Shown here: positions 26,530 to 34,216 of the stretch, piece by piece
Numbering within the stretch: position 1 is the stretch's first letter
How the letters are laid out: each line of letters begins with the position of its first letter
Origin: Methylococcales bacterium
Lineage (GTDB): Bacteria; Pseudomonadota; Gammaproteobacteria; Methylococcales; Methylomonadaceae
Assembly: GCA_003584875.1 (NCBI GenBank)
Contig: QVQD01000211.1
Span: 1 to 37,991 of the forward strand
Direction of reading: 5' to 3'
Length of the DNA stretch: 37,991 nucleotides
Program-made: the position numbers and the translations under genes
The notes under the pieces: model-generated
Databases searched by the model: none
The model's input: only the letters and a program-made list of their open reading frames with translations
Told to the model about the DNA's origin: nothing

Positions 26530-26560
26530 GTAGGTCGAGTTTGCGATAGCCTAACTCGAC
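26530..26560 (+). repeat. GTAGGTCGAGTT REP
   Basis: GTAGGTCGAGTTTGCGATAG followed by CCTAACTCGAC forms an imperfect hairpin with the GTAG head at its foot. It is a variant of the TCGGGTTA family at 31571 and 37696, with G-to-A changes that pair on both arms. It begins 9 bases after the dedA stop. Confidence 0.55.
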
Positions 26561-26639
26561 TTTGCATAGTGTGTTAGTTGATTCACGGCTTCGTTGAAGG
26601 GTCGGCAGACGAAGTTTAAATTTTAGGGGCGACAGATTT

Positions 26640-27014
26640 GAGACTGTGAAAGTATTCTTTTTATTTCCCCCTCTTTAGCCATAGGTATCTACACAAATAA
26701 TTGTTAGCATTCCCACACGCTAACGATAACAAAGATAGTAGGGGCCTATTGCATACGCCCTTATAAAATAAGCTCTTTATCATTGGGCTTTCAAAGTTGG
26801 GCGTATGCAATACGCCCCTAGGGAGATTTTTATCGTTTCCACGCCGATAATAAACTTGTGTAAATACCTATGCTCTTTAGCAAAGAGGGGTTATGGGAGA
26901 TTGGGTCTATTATAAATAATCATTAAATATTAGTAGCCTATAACACAAAAAAACCCACCTCAGCCCCACTTTTACAAAGGGGGAAGCTAAAATCATAATA
27001 CTTTCAAAGTCTCT
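26640..27014. mobile_element. composite nested inverted-repeat element (three shells)
   Basis: Outer shell: GAGACTGTGAAAGTATT (26640-26656) against AATACTTTCAAAGTCTC (26997-27013), 16 of 17 matching. Middle shell: ATAGGTATCTACACAA (26681-26696) against TTGTGTAAATACCTAT (26856-26871), flanked by CCCTCTTTAGC and its complement-like GCTCTTTAGCAAAGAGGG. Inner shell: a REPIN of GTAGGGGCCTATTGCATACG (26738) against GGGCGTATGCAATACGCCCC (26799-26818). An unrelated palindromic repeat (CAGCCCCACTTTTACAAAGG at 26962) sits in the right part. No ORF lies inside. It fills the gap between convergent dedA and kup. Confidence 0.65.
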
Positions 27015-27042
27015 AGCGCTTACCCACACTACAGAGTAAAAG

Positions 27043-28935
27043 TTACAACTCTATACGAATACCCAACTCAACTACACGATCTACAGGTATTTTGAAAAAC
27101 TCTATAGCGCTAGTTGAATTGTGAAATAGAAAGCGGAATAAAGCTCTACGCCATTTAGGCATAGGGCTTTTATTTCTAAAGGATAATTGTTCGCTACCGA
27201 TAAAGAAGGAAGCATTTTTAGGGTTAATTTCTAAACCCTCTTTGGCGCATAATTCTAAAGCACGACGGACGTCTGCAGTTTGTTTAAAACCATAATATAG
27301 CTTTATTCTGTAAAAATTTCGTTCTTTACCAAAGGTTCTAATTTTAACGAGGTTTTCTTCACTAACATATGGCTCATTAGTCGTCACTATTGTTAAAACA
27401 ATGATGCGTTCATGTAAAACATGATTATGTTCTAAATTATGCAGTAATACTTGAGGCACACCGTGTAAGCTTCTAGTCAAATAAATGGCTGTTCCTTCAA
27501 CTTTAGCTAGCTTAGCACTGACTTTTTCTTCTAAATCTTCAAATAAGATCTTTCTTTCGTCCATATAGTTGCTTAATAACGCCCTGCCCTTAATCCAGGT
27601 TGTTAATATTAGAAATAATACTGCCCCAACTACTAAAGGCAACCAACCACCGGTTGGAATCTTTAAACTATTAGACGAGATGAATACCGTATCTACCGTT
27701 AAAAAAATTGCTAAAAATGCGACGCTAGTATATTTATTCCATTGCCATAAGGCTTCAATGACAATGAAGGACAATATGGTTGTGGCCAACATAGTACCTG
27801 TTACAGCAAGCCCATAAGCAGAGGCCAAAGCGGTCGATGATTTAAAACTAAGTACCAATATAAAAACAGCGACCATTAATAACCAATTAACCGCAGGAAC
27901 ATAAACCTGACCTCTCTCTTGACCTGAGGTATGTAATATAGTCACACGTGGACAATAGCCTAACTGCACAGCTTGTCTAGTCATGGAAAAAGCGCCAGAT
28001 ATAACGGCTTGCGAGGCAATGACCGTCGCTAATGCAGCTAATATTAATAATGGGTAGAGTGCCCATGTAGGTGCTAATAAATAAAAGGGATTTTCTATGG
28101 CTTCGGGATGCTGAATTAATAAGGCACCTTGTCCAAAGTAATTGAGCAGCAAAGATGGGAACACAAAACCAAACCATGCATAACGTATCGGCTTCAAGCC
28201 AAAATGCCCCATATCTGCATACAATGCTTCTGCACCAGTAATAGCAAGCACCACAGCACCCATAATAAAGAAACTATGCCAGCCATATTCAATCAACAAA
28301 GATACGCCATAATACGGATTTATTGCCATCAACACTTCTGGCATTTCAACAATGTTGATGACACCCATCACTGCAAGTAAGGTAAACCAAATACACATAA
28401 TAGGCGCGAACATTATACCCATCTTGCCAGAGCCTTTAGATTGTATGACAAATAACAAGCCCAGTACTGCGATAGTTATAGGTTCGATATATTCAACTAA
28501 CTGAGGGGCAACAATTTGCAAACCTTCAATGGCGCTTAAAACTGAAATAGCAGGTGTAATAATACTGTCACCGTAAAATAGCACCGTACCCAATAAGCCT
28601 AGGGTAATAATAAAGCTAATTTTTCTTGCGCTACCATGTTCACCTTTAGTGCCTTCTAAAGCGAGTGCGGTTAATGCCATGATGCCACCCTCACCTTTAT
28701 TATCTGCTCGCATGATAAATATAGCGTACTTAATAGTGACCACGAGAGTGAGCGTCCAAAAAACTAAAGACAAAGCGCCAAACACATGCAACTTATCAAT
28801 GGTCAATCCACTTAGAAAGACTTCTTTGAGCGCATATAAAGGGCTAGTTCCAATATCACCGAAAACTACGCCTATTGCGCCCATAGCAAGAGTAGCGATT
28901 TGTTTTTTTGTTTGATTTTGTGTGTGAGATGACAT
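27043..28935 (-). CDS. kup: KUP/HAK/KT-type potassium uptake protein
   Basis: 630 residues, the usual Kup length. The first membrane segment carries the signature GVVFGDIGTSPLYALKEVF (22-40), about 12 transmembrane helices follow to residue 460, and a C-terminal cytoplasmic domain takes up the rest (ending PVDRVVELGIRIEL). It imports K+ with H+. The ATG has AGGTCTG about ten bases upstream. It lies 57 bases behind nhaD on the same strand, which suggests a shared transcript for Na+/K+ balance. The end faces the nested repeat element. Confidence 0.95.
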   Translation of the reverse strand: MSSHTQNQTKKQIATLAMGAIGVVFGDIGTSPLYALKEVFLSGLTIDKLHVFGALSLVFWTLTLVVTIKYAIFIMRADNKGEGGIMALTALALEGTKGEHGSARKISFIITLGLLGTVLFYGDSIITPAISVLSAIEGLQIVAPQLVEYIEPITIAVLGLLFVIQSKGSGKMGIMFAPIMCIWFTLLAVMGVINIVEMPEVLMAINPYYGVSLLIEYGWHSFFIMGAVVLAITGAEALYADMGHFGLKPIRYAWFGFVFPSLLLNYFGQGALLIQHPEAIENPFYLLAPTWALYPLLILAALATVIASQAVISGAFSMTRQAVQLGYCPRVTILHTSGQERGQVYVPAVNWLLMVAVFILVLSFKSSTALASAYGLAVTGTMLATTILSFIVIEALWQWNKYTSVAFLAIFLTVDTVFISSNSLKIPTGGWLPLVVGAVLFLILTTWIKGRALLSNYMDERKILFEDLEEKVSAKLAKVEGTAIYLTRSLHGVPQVLLHNLEHNHVLHERIIVLTIVTTNEPYVSEENLVKIRTFGKERNFYRIKLYYGFKQTADVRRALELCAKEGLEINPKNASFFIGSEQLSFRNKSPMPKWRRALFRFLFHNSTSAIEFFKIPVDRVVELGIRIEL

Positions 28936-28992
28936 TAAAACAGACCTAATGGTTACAATTAATTAACAAAAACTAAGCATGTAATTAAGCGA

Positions 28993-30441
28993 TTAAAAAT
29001 ACCTAGCATTTATCCAAAAATGCATAGCAATACTGGCAAAATACCCCAGAAGAATGACAGGCATCCAGCGCATGTGATAAGCAAAGGTATAGCCTTCTTT
29101 AATTTGACCTAACAATGCGACGCCAGGTGCTGAACCTATAGCTAGCAAGCTACCGCCCACACCTAATGTTAAAGTTAACAATAGCCATTGACCCACAGGC
29201 AAATCAGGATGCATGCTTAAAACCGCAAACATTAGAGTACCGTTATCAACAAAAGCCGATGACAAACCAATCATGATGTTGGCTAAAGTCGGGCTAATTT
29301 GACCGAATAGATAGTGAGCAATAACGTCCAAATAGCCAATAAAACTTAATGCCCCAATCATCATCATGGCACCATAAAAAAACAATAACGTATCCCAATC
29401 AACCGTACCAATATTTTTAAAGACATCAAAATCTTGTCTACGATTAATACTCGGAATTTCTACTTGAAAGAGCCGATAAACATGGGCAAATTCACTTTCT
29501 ATTTCGTGAGCGGTTTTAGTTAAATAAAAACTGAAAAATTGTAATAAGCCCAGCCCTGCCATCATGCCTGCAGCCGGTGGAAGTTCTAAGACAATATTGG
29601 ACCAAACGGTAATAGCTAAAGTGACAACAAATAGGAAAATAACCCGTTTACTACCTCGTCGCAGCCAGATTGTACTGGTAGAGGCGGCAGGCGTTTCTTT
29701 AGGTACAAAAAAATGCATGATGCTGGCAGGCAGTAAGAAGTTAATTAAACAGGGAACAGCTAAAAACAAAAACTCATAAAAAGGCATAATCTTGTTTTGC
29801 CAAACAAACAAGGTAGAGATACCGCCTAATGGACTTAATGAACCACCGGCATTAGTCGCCACAACGACATTAACACAAGCCAAGGCAACAAAATCTTTGT
29901 TTTTCTTACCAACCGCTGCCGCTACTGCACCTAATAATAAAGCGACTGCCATACCGTTAATCACAGTAGACAAAATGAAAGCCAAGCCTCCAGTAATCCA
30001 GAATAATTGCCGATAACTATATTGCCGATTAAGCAACCAAATCCTTAGACCATCGAAAACACCGCGCTCTTCCATGGCATTCAGGTAGGTCATAGAAACC
30101 AGAATAAATAAAAACAACTCAATATAAGCTAATAAATTACTTTCAAATGCAACCGCAGCAACCTTAGCTTCTCCATGTAATGCGTAATAAATACAAATAG
30201 CAAACCAAATAATGGCCGAACCCATCACCATAGGTTTAGATTTTCTAAGAGATAGAGCCTCTTCAGACATGGCAGCAATGTAAGCTAATACAGTAACGCC
30301 AATAGCTAGATAACCGACGAAATGGTCGGTAATATTTAAGGGTTTAGCAGGACTTAAAAGGTTGGCAACATCGCTGGCAAAAGCACCTGCAGGTAACATC
30401 AAAAAGGCAAAGCATAAGATTTTTAATGTATTACTGTTCAT
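28993..30441 (-). CDS. nhaD: NhaD-type Na+/H+ antiporter
   Basis: 482 residues. An N-terminal signal-like segment (MNSNTLKILCFAFLMLPAGA) is usual in NhaD, followed by about 12 helices. Characteristic blocks are NAGGSLSPLGGISTLFVW (about 195-212) and GLSSAFVDNGTLMFAVL (about 390-410), which contain polar residues in the transport path. Members export Na+ or Li+ for H+ at alkaline pH. Its placement 64 bases behind rsfS and 57 bases ahead of kup suggests read-through along the minus strand. Citrate or other ion-transporter family members are a less likely alternative. Confidence 0.9.
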   Translation of the reverse strand: MNSNTLKILCFAFLMLPAGAFASDVANLLSPAKPLNITDHFVGYLAIGVTVLAYIAAMSEEALSLRKSKPMVMGSAIIWFAICIYYALHGEAKVAAVAFESNLLAYIELFLFILVSMTYLNAMEERGVFDGLRIWLLNRQYSYRQLFWITGGLAFILSTVINGMAVALLLGAVAAAVGKKNKDFVALACVNVVVATNAGGSLSPLGGISTLFVWQNKIMPFYEFLFLAVPCLINFLLPASIMHFFVPKETPAASTSTIWLRRGSKRVIFLFVVTLAITVWSNIVLELPPAAGMMAGLGLLQFFSFYLTKTAHEIESEFAHVYRLFQVEIPSINRRQDFDVFKNIGTVDWDTLLFFYGAMMMIGALSFIGYLDVIAHYLFGQISPTLANIMIGLSSAFVDNGTLMFAVLSMHPDLPVGQWLLLTLTLGVGGSLLAIGSAPGVALLGQIKEGYTFAYHMRWMPVILLGYFASIAMHFWINARYF

Positions 30442-30505
30442 TTATTTCCCATTACTATTTGATTAATTGCCACAAAGATTTAAGGTCCTTAGTGATTTAT
30501 TCTTA

Positions 30506-30874
30506 TCAGTCGATTGATGCGCTTGTATCTTTTTCAGCATCAGTAAGATCGCCTTCGATAGACCATAATTTTTCTAACTGATAAAAACCTCTAGCTTGGG
30601 CAGTCATCGCATGAACAATCACATCACCCAAATCTAATAACACCCAATCTGAACCTAAATCACCCTCTATTCCTAAAGGTCTTGTACCTTGTTTTTTAAC
30701 TTCGTCAACCACATAATCACACATAGATTTTAAATGCCTATCGGAAGTACCGGTGACGACAACCATATAATCGGTAAAACTGGTTTTACCACGCACATCA
30801 AGAGTCGTAATATTATGGCCTTTACGTTCGTCTAAAACAGTTTCGACGATTTTTAAAATTGCTTCTGCTTGCAT
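30506..30874 (-). CDS. rsfS: ribosomal silencing factor RsfS
   Basis: 122 residues, DUF143/Iojap family. Conserved blocks are TLDVRGKTSFTDYMVVVTGT (about 24-43) and SDWVLLDLGDVIVHAM (about 80-95), followed by FYQLEKLW. RsfS binds uL14 on the 50S subunit and prevents subunit joining when nutrients are low. AGGAA lies six bases before the ATG. It follows nadD by 24 bases, the standard nadD-rsfS pairing. The common next gene rlmH is not here; nhaD follows. Confidence 0.95.
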   Translation of the reverse strand: MQAEAILKIVETVLDERKGHNITTLDVRGKTSFTDYMVVVTGTSDRHLKSMCDYVVDEVKKQGTRPLGIEGDLGSDWVLLDLGDVIVHAMTAQARGFYQLEKLWSIEGDLTDAEKDTSASID

Positions 30875-30898
30875 TCAAATTCCTAGTAGGTAATGAGA

Positions 30899-31522
30899 TC
30901 AATGTCTCTGGTAAAGCTGATGTTGCTTAATGTAAGCTAACACCATATCGGGCAGTAAAAAGCCCGGATTCTGTTGATTAATAATCTGCTGTCTGATAGC
31001 CGTAGCCGAAATATCAAGCGGGGTAACTTGCTGAAAGTATAACTTACCAGCCCTAGTGCTTGCCAACTCACTTAACTGTTGACATTGTCTCTGCTTAAAA
31101 AAAGCATCTAAGGTATCTATTTCAGTCCCTGGTCTAGTCAACACTATAATATGAGCTAGGTCGAATAAACGTTGCCATTGATGCCAATGCGTTAAATGTT
31201 TAAAAGCATCACTACCAATAAATAACAACAAACTTTCTTGCGGATAATCTTCGCTTAAAGATGCGAGTGTATCAACCATATAAGATGGCCCATCATGAGC
31301 TAACTCTCTGGCATCAACGCAGAGCTCAGGATGATTGCTAACCGCTAACTCCAACATCTGCAAACGCTGAGTTGCACTCGCCTCAGGTTGCCTTCTATGT
31401 GGTGGTTGGGCGCTAGGAATTAACAGCAGCTTTGCTAAACCAAAAACTTCTTTAACTTCTAATGCTGAACGCAAATGACCATAATGAATAGGATCAAAAG
31501 TGCCGCCAAATATTCCTATCAT
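30899..31522 (-). CDS. nadD: nicotinate-nucleotide adenylyltransferase NadD
   Basis: 207 residues. The nucleotidyltransferase signature GGTFDPIHYGHLRSA is at 6-20, the second, ISATAIR, at 171-177. It couples ATP and nicotinate mononucleotide to deamido-NAD in the cytoplasm. The order proA-nadD-rsfS is common in Gammaproteobacteria; here a REPIN-containing 186-base gap separates it from proA. The ATG start aligns with MIGIFGGTFDP of known NadD. Confidence 0.96.
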   Translation of the reverse strand: MIGIFGGTFDPIHYGHLRSALEVKEVFGLAKLLLIPSAQPPHRRQPEASATQRLQMLELAVSNHPELCVDARELAHDGPSYMVDTLASLSEDYPQESLLLFIGSDAFKHLTHWHQWQRLFDLAHIIVLTRPGTEIDTLDAFFKQRQCQQLSELASTRAGKLYFQQVTPLDISATAIRQQIINQQNPGFLLPDMVLAYIKQHQLYQRH

Positions 31523-31570
31523 CTAGCTTGCCAACCTAACACAGAACAGCAATCGATCTACTAACGTTAA

Positions 31571-31648
31571 GTAGGTCGGGTTAGCAGAGCGTAACCCGAC
31601 ATTTAGTAGGCAATTTTGTCGGGTTACGCTATCGCTAACCCGACCTAC
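31571..31648. repeat. REPIN, TCGGGTTA family, inside proA-nadD gap
   Basis: GTAGGTCGGGTTAGCAGAGC (31571-31590), whose own hairpin closes with GTAACCCGAC, faces an inverted second copy ending GCTAACCCGACCTAC at 31634-31648. Each copy has the GTAG head on its outer side. The pair spans 78 bases with an 17-base centre, the classic REPIN layout. An ORF through this region (31523-31708) is judged not to be a gene. Confidence 0.8.
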
Positions 31649-31708
31649 ATTAAAATTCGATTTAATGATAGTGACGAAGAGTCTGAGAATGATAAAAATA
31701 CCTATCAT

Positions 31709-32965
31709 TTATTGCCTGATATGACCGTCACCTAAAACTATATACTTTAGCGAGGTCAAGCCAATTAAGCCCACCGGGCCACGGGCATGAAGTTTGTTAG
31801 TGCTAATGCCTATTTCAGCACCTAAACCATACTCAAAACCATCTGCGAAACGCGTAGAGGCATTAACCATCACTGAACTTGAATCTACTTCTCGCAAGAA
31901 GCGTCTGGCTTTAGTGTAATCTTCGGTCACGATGGCCTCGGTATGGCTAGAACTGTAATGATTGATATGGGCAATGGCTTCATCTAAATCATGGACAATT
32001 TTAATCGCTAAAATCGGTGCTAAATATTCCGTATGCCAATCGTCTTCGCTAGCTCTAGCACAATGAGGAATAATGGAACAGGTTTTAAGACAACCGCGTA
32101 ATTCAACGCCCTTTTCGAGATAATTAGCTGCCAATAAAGGCAGAACTTGAACAGCAATACTTTCAGCAACCAGTAAGGTTTCCATGGCATTACAAACGCC
32201 ATAGCGATGAGTTTTAGCATTGACGGCAATAGCGACAGCCTTATTGATCTCAGCCATGTCATCAATGTAAACATGACAAATACCATCTAAATGTTTTATA
32301 ACTGGAATAGTGGCATCATTAGCGATACGTTCTATCAAACTTTTGCCACCACGTGGCACGATAACATCAACATACTGCTGCAGGGTAATCAATTCACCTA
32401 CCGCAGCTCTGTCAGTCGTTTCAACAATCTGAACCGCCGTCACAGGTAAACCCGCAGCAATCAATCCCTGACTAATACATGCAGCTATCGCCTGATTTGA
32501 ATGTATTGATTCAGAGCCGCCTCTTAAAATACAGGCATTACCCGATTTAAGACATAAGGCAGCCGCATCAACAGTCACATTAGGGCGAGATTCATAAATA
32601 ATACCAATAACGCCCAAAGGCACACGCATTTGACCGACTTGAATACCGCTGGGTTGATAACTTAAATGACTTATTTCACCGACAGGATCAGGCAAAGCCG
32701 CAATTTGCTTTAAGCCAGTAATCATGGCTTGAATACTAATTGGAGTTAAAGCCAGTCTATCGAGGGACGCTGCATCTAAGCCATTAAGCTTACCAGCAGC
32801 CAAATCTTTTTGATTTTCAGTAATTAGCAGAGCTTGTTGTTTATCCAATGCTTCAGCAATCGCCAATAATGCCTGATTCTTTTTGCTGGTATCTGCGCAA
32901 CTGATAACGCGCCCAGCTGCTCTAGCTTGCAAGCCTAAGCCTTGCATATAGTCTTTAATATCCAT
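31709..32965 (-). CDS. proA: gamma-glutamyl phosphate reductase
   Basis: 418 residues of the aldehyde-dehydrogenase superfamily. The NADPH-binding region includes [17 protein letters not shown] and [13 protein letters not shown]. Cys230 in [14 protein letters not shown] fits the catalytic thiol, and the ProA tail [14 protein letters not shown] is present. It reduces gamma-glutamyl phosphate to the semialdehyde, the second step of proline synthesis; proB is not in the window. The gene opens the minus-strand run proA, nadD, rsfS, nhaD, kup. Confidence 0.97.
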   Translation of the reverse strand: MDIKDYMQGLGLQARAAGRVISCADTSKKNQALLAIAEALDKQQALLITENQKDLAAGKLNGLDAASLDRLALTPISIQAMITGLKQIAALPDPVGEISHLSYQPSGIQVGQMRVPLGVIGIIYESRPNVTVDAAALCLKSGNACILRGGSESIHSNQAIAACISQGLIAAGLPVTAVQIVETTDRAAVGELITLQQYVDVIVPRGGKSLIERIANDATIPVIKHLDGICHVYIDDMAEINKAVAIAVNAKTHRYGVCNAMETLLVAESIAVQVLPLLAANYLEKGVELRGCLKTCSIIPHCARASEDDWHTEYLAPILAIKIVHDLDEAIAHINHYSSSHTEAIVTEDYTKARRFLREVDSSSVMVNASTRFADGFEYGLGAEIGISTNKLHARGPVGLIGLTSLKYIVLGDGHIRQ

Positions 32966-33342
32966 GTATACTCATAAACTGGAATAATATAGTCGGTAAT
33001 TATAGCGGTAATAGCTCATTATTAACAGGCTTTAAGCAAGTAAATAGCGGTTAAACAACAGATTATCTAAACTAATAATGACTCTAAACGTCGTCATTAG
33101 CCCAGTGCCAAACAAATTCTTAAAATGAATATGAAGCGATGGAACAACGAAAACATAATTTACTCTGTTTTGCTGCTCTAGGTGTTTTTACGGATAGCAC
33201 AACAAGCAACTATCTATTAAGCTATGCGAGAATTATCTAAATCCGCGTAAATCTAGCGGTAATGACCTTTAGCATTCTGTTCCACCTCGCTTTATAAAAC
33301 TCAGCTCTACTAATGATATTTAACTTTACTGTCAGGATACAC
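32966..33342. other. gene-free region upstream of proA and the pilin gene
   Basis: 377 bases between two divergent genes. I see no repeat of the GTAG type and no ORF. TATAAA at 33293-33298 could be a -10 for the pilin, but no matching -35 is visible. I looked for a sigma-54 GG-N10-GC pattern, known for some pilA genes, and did not find a good one. Confidence 0.4.
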
Positions 33343-33843
33343 ATGAAAACTCAATACACTAAACTGCAACAAGGTTTTACCTTAATCGAGCTGATGATCG
33401 TAGTTGCGATTATTGGTATATTGGCGGCTATAGCCATTCCTGCTTATCAAGATTACATCGTTCGTGCAAAAGTAACTGAAGGCTTAGCTTTAGCGGATTC
33501 AGCAAAAGTTACTATTTCGGAAAATGCAATGAGCGGTGCTGCAGCCCTAGGTACAGGTTGGGTAGCGCCTAATGCCACTGCAAACGTTACTAGTGTTACA
33601 GTTGCAGCCGCAACAGGGGAAATTACAATCACCTACACCGCTACAGCTGGCGGCATAGCTGGTGCCAATACTTTAATCCTCGCTCCTTACACTGGCACAA
33701 CTGCAGCACCAAATGCAATCGCAGCAGGTACAGTACCAACAAATTCAATATCATGGAGTTGCAACTCTGCTGGGGGGGTAAACACTGTAATTGGTACTCC
33801 AGGAACAATGCCTGCCAAATATGTACCTGGGAATTGTCGATAA
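33343..33843 (+). CDS. pilA: type IV major pilin (PilA-like)
   Basis: 166-residue type IVa prepilin. I start at ATG 33343, with CAGGA five bases upstream, rather than at 33313 (no good site). The leader [11 protein letters not shown] is cut before Phe12, and the mature N-terminus [20 protein letters not shown] has the required Glu5 and the hydrophobic helix. A variable globular part follows, rich in Ala, Gly and Thr. Cys140 and Cys165 near the C-terminus form the expected D-region disulfide. Assembled pili serve adhesion, twitching or DNA uptake. Seven consecutive G bases lie at 33772-33778 between the two cysteine codons. It stands alone, with its own terminator. Confidence 0.92.
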   Translation: MKTQYTKLQQGFTLIELMIVVAIIGILAAIAIPAYQDYIVRAKVTEGLALADSAKVTISENAMSGAAALGTGWVAPNATANVTSVTVAAATGEITITYTATAGGIAGANTLILAPYTGTTAAPNAIAAGTVPTNSISWSCNSAGGVNTVIGTPGTMPAKYVPGNCR

Positions 33844-33855
33844 TAGACCCTTAAA

Positions 33856-33884
33856 GTGGGCAACGCTTTTCTGCCCACCTCTTT
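33856..33884 (+). terminator. pilin terminator, possibly REP-derived
   Basis: GTGGGCA (33856-33862) and TGCCCAC (33872-33878) make a perfect 7-bp stem followed by CTCTTTTATTTT. The stem GTGGGCAACGCTTTTCTGCC looks like a core of the GTAGGGTGGGC repeat family found right after it. Confidence 0.75.
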
Positions 33885-33898
33885 TATTTTCAAAAATC

Positions 33899-33931
33899 TG
33901 GGCAAACGATAAAACTGTTTACCCACCCTAC
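33899..33931 (-). repeat. GTAGGGTGGGTAAAC REP, minus orientation
   Basis: Read on the minus strand from 33931, GTAGGGTGGGTAAACAG is followed by a near-complement ending TTTGCCCA. The arm TGGGCAAACGATAAAA is identical at 138-153. It sits between the two terminators. Confidence 0.5.
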
Positions 33932-33937
33932 ATGACT

Positions 33938-33974
33938 AAGCACCTAAATCTTCTAGGTTTAGGTGCTTTTTTGT
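33938..33974 (+). terminator. strong intrinsic terminator
   Basis: AAGCACCTAAA (33938-33948) and TTTAGGTGCTT (33958-33968) form a perfect 11-bp stem with a 9-base loop and a TTTTTT run at 33967-33972. It is a second terminator behind the pilin gene. Confidence 0.85.
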
Positions 33975-34052
33975 ATCTGTACTTTTAAAACATTTAATCA
34001 TTACTGCGTTCTGCTTGGGAATGGCATCACCACAGAGATGCCAGAATAAACT

Positions 34053-34146
34053 GTAGGCCGGTGAAGACTTTACTAGCGTAAGCGAGTAAAGCGTTTCCGG
34101 CATAGCTAACGATCCTGTGCCGGAAACGCCACCACTCGCTAAGCTC
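34053..34146. repeat. GTAGGCCGG palindromic repeat
   Basis: After a GTAGGCCGG head at 34053, AGCGAGTAAAGCGTTTCCGG (34081-34100) faces an imperfect complement TGCCGGAAACGCCACCACTC (34118-34137). The long stem lies downstream of the sulP stop and could also act in ending that transcript. Confidence 0.6.
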
Positions 34147-34216
34147 GGGTGTTCTTATTTCGACCAACAACTAAAGTTTTATCAGCATTATTCACCGCAC
34201 TTGTAATTGCCGGTGA

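Noticed and set aside
26522-27042. tRNA or other structured RNA gene suspected from many stems
   Set aside because: Stems are nested long-range inverted repeats; no anticodon arm, T-loop GTTCRA motif or CCA end could be aligned.
31523-31708. 61-codon minus-strand ORF between nadD and proA
   Set aside because: It runs through the REPIN at 31571-31648, is rich in residues dictated by the palindrome, has no ribosome-binding site, and ends exactly at the nadD frame edge. A by-product of the repeat.
32966-33342. sigma-54 promoter for the pilin gene
   Set aside because: No GG-N10-GC pair with acceptable flanks was found, although rpoN is in the window and pilA is sigma-54-dependent in some relatives.
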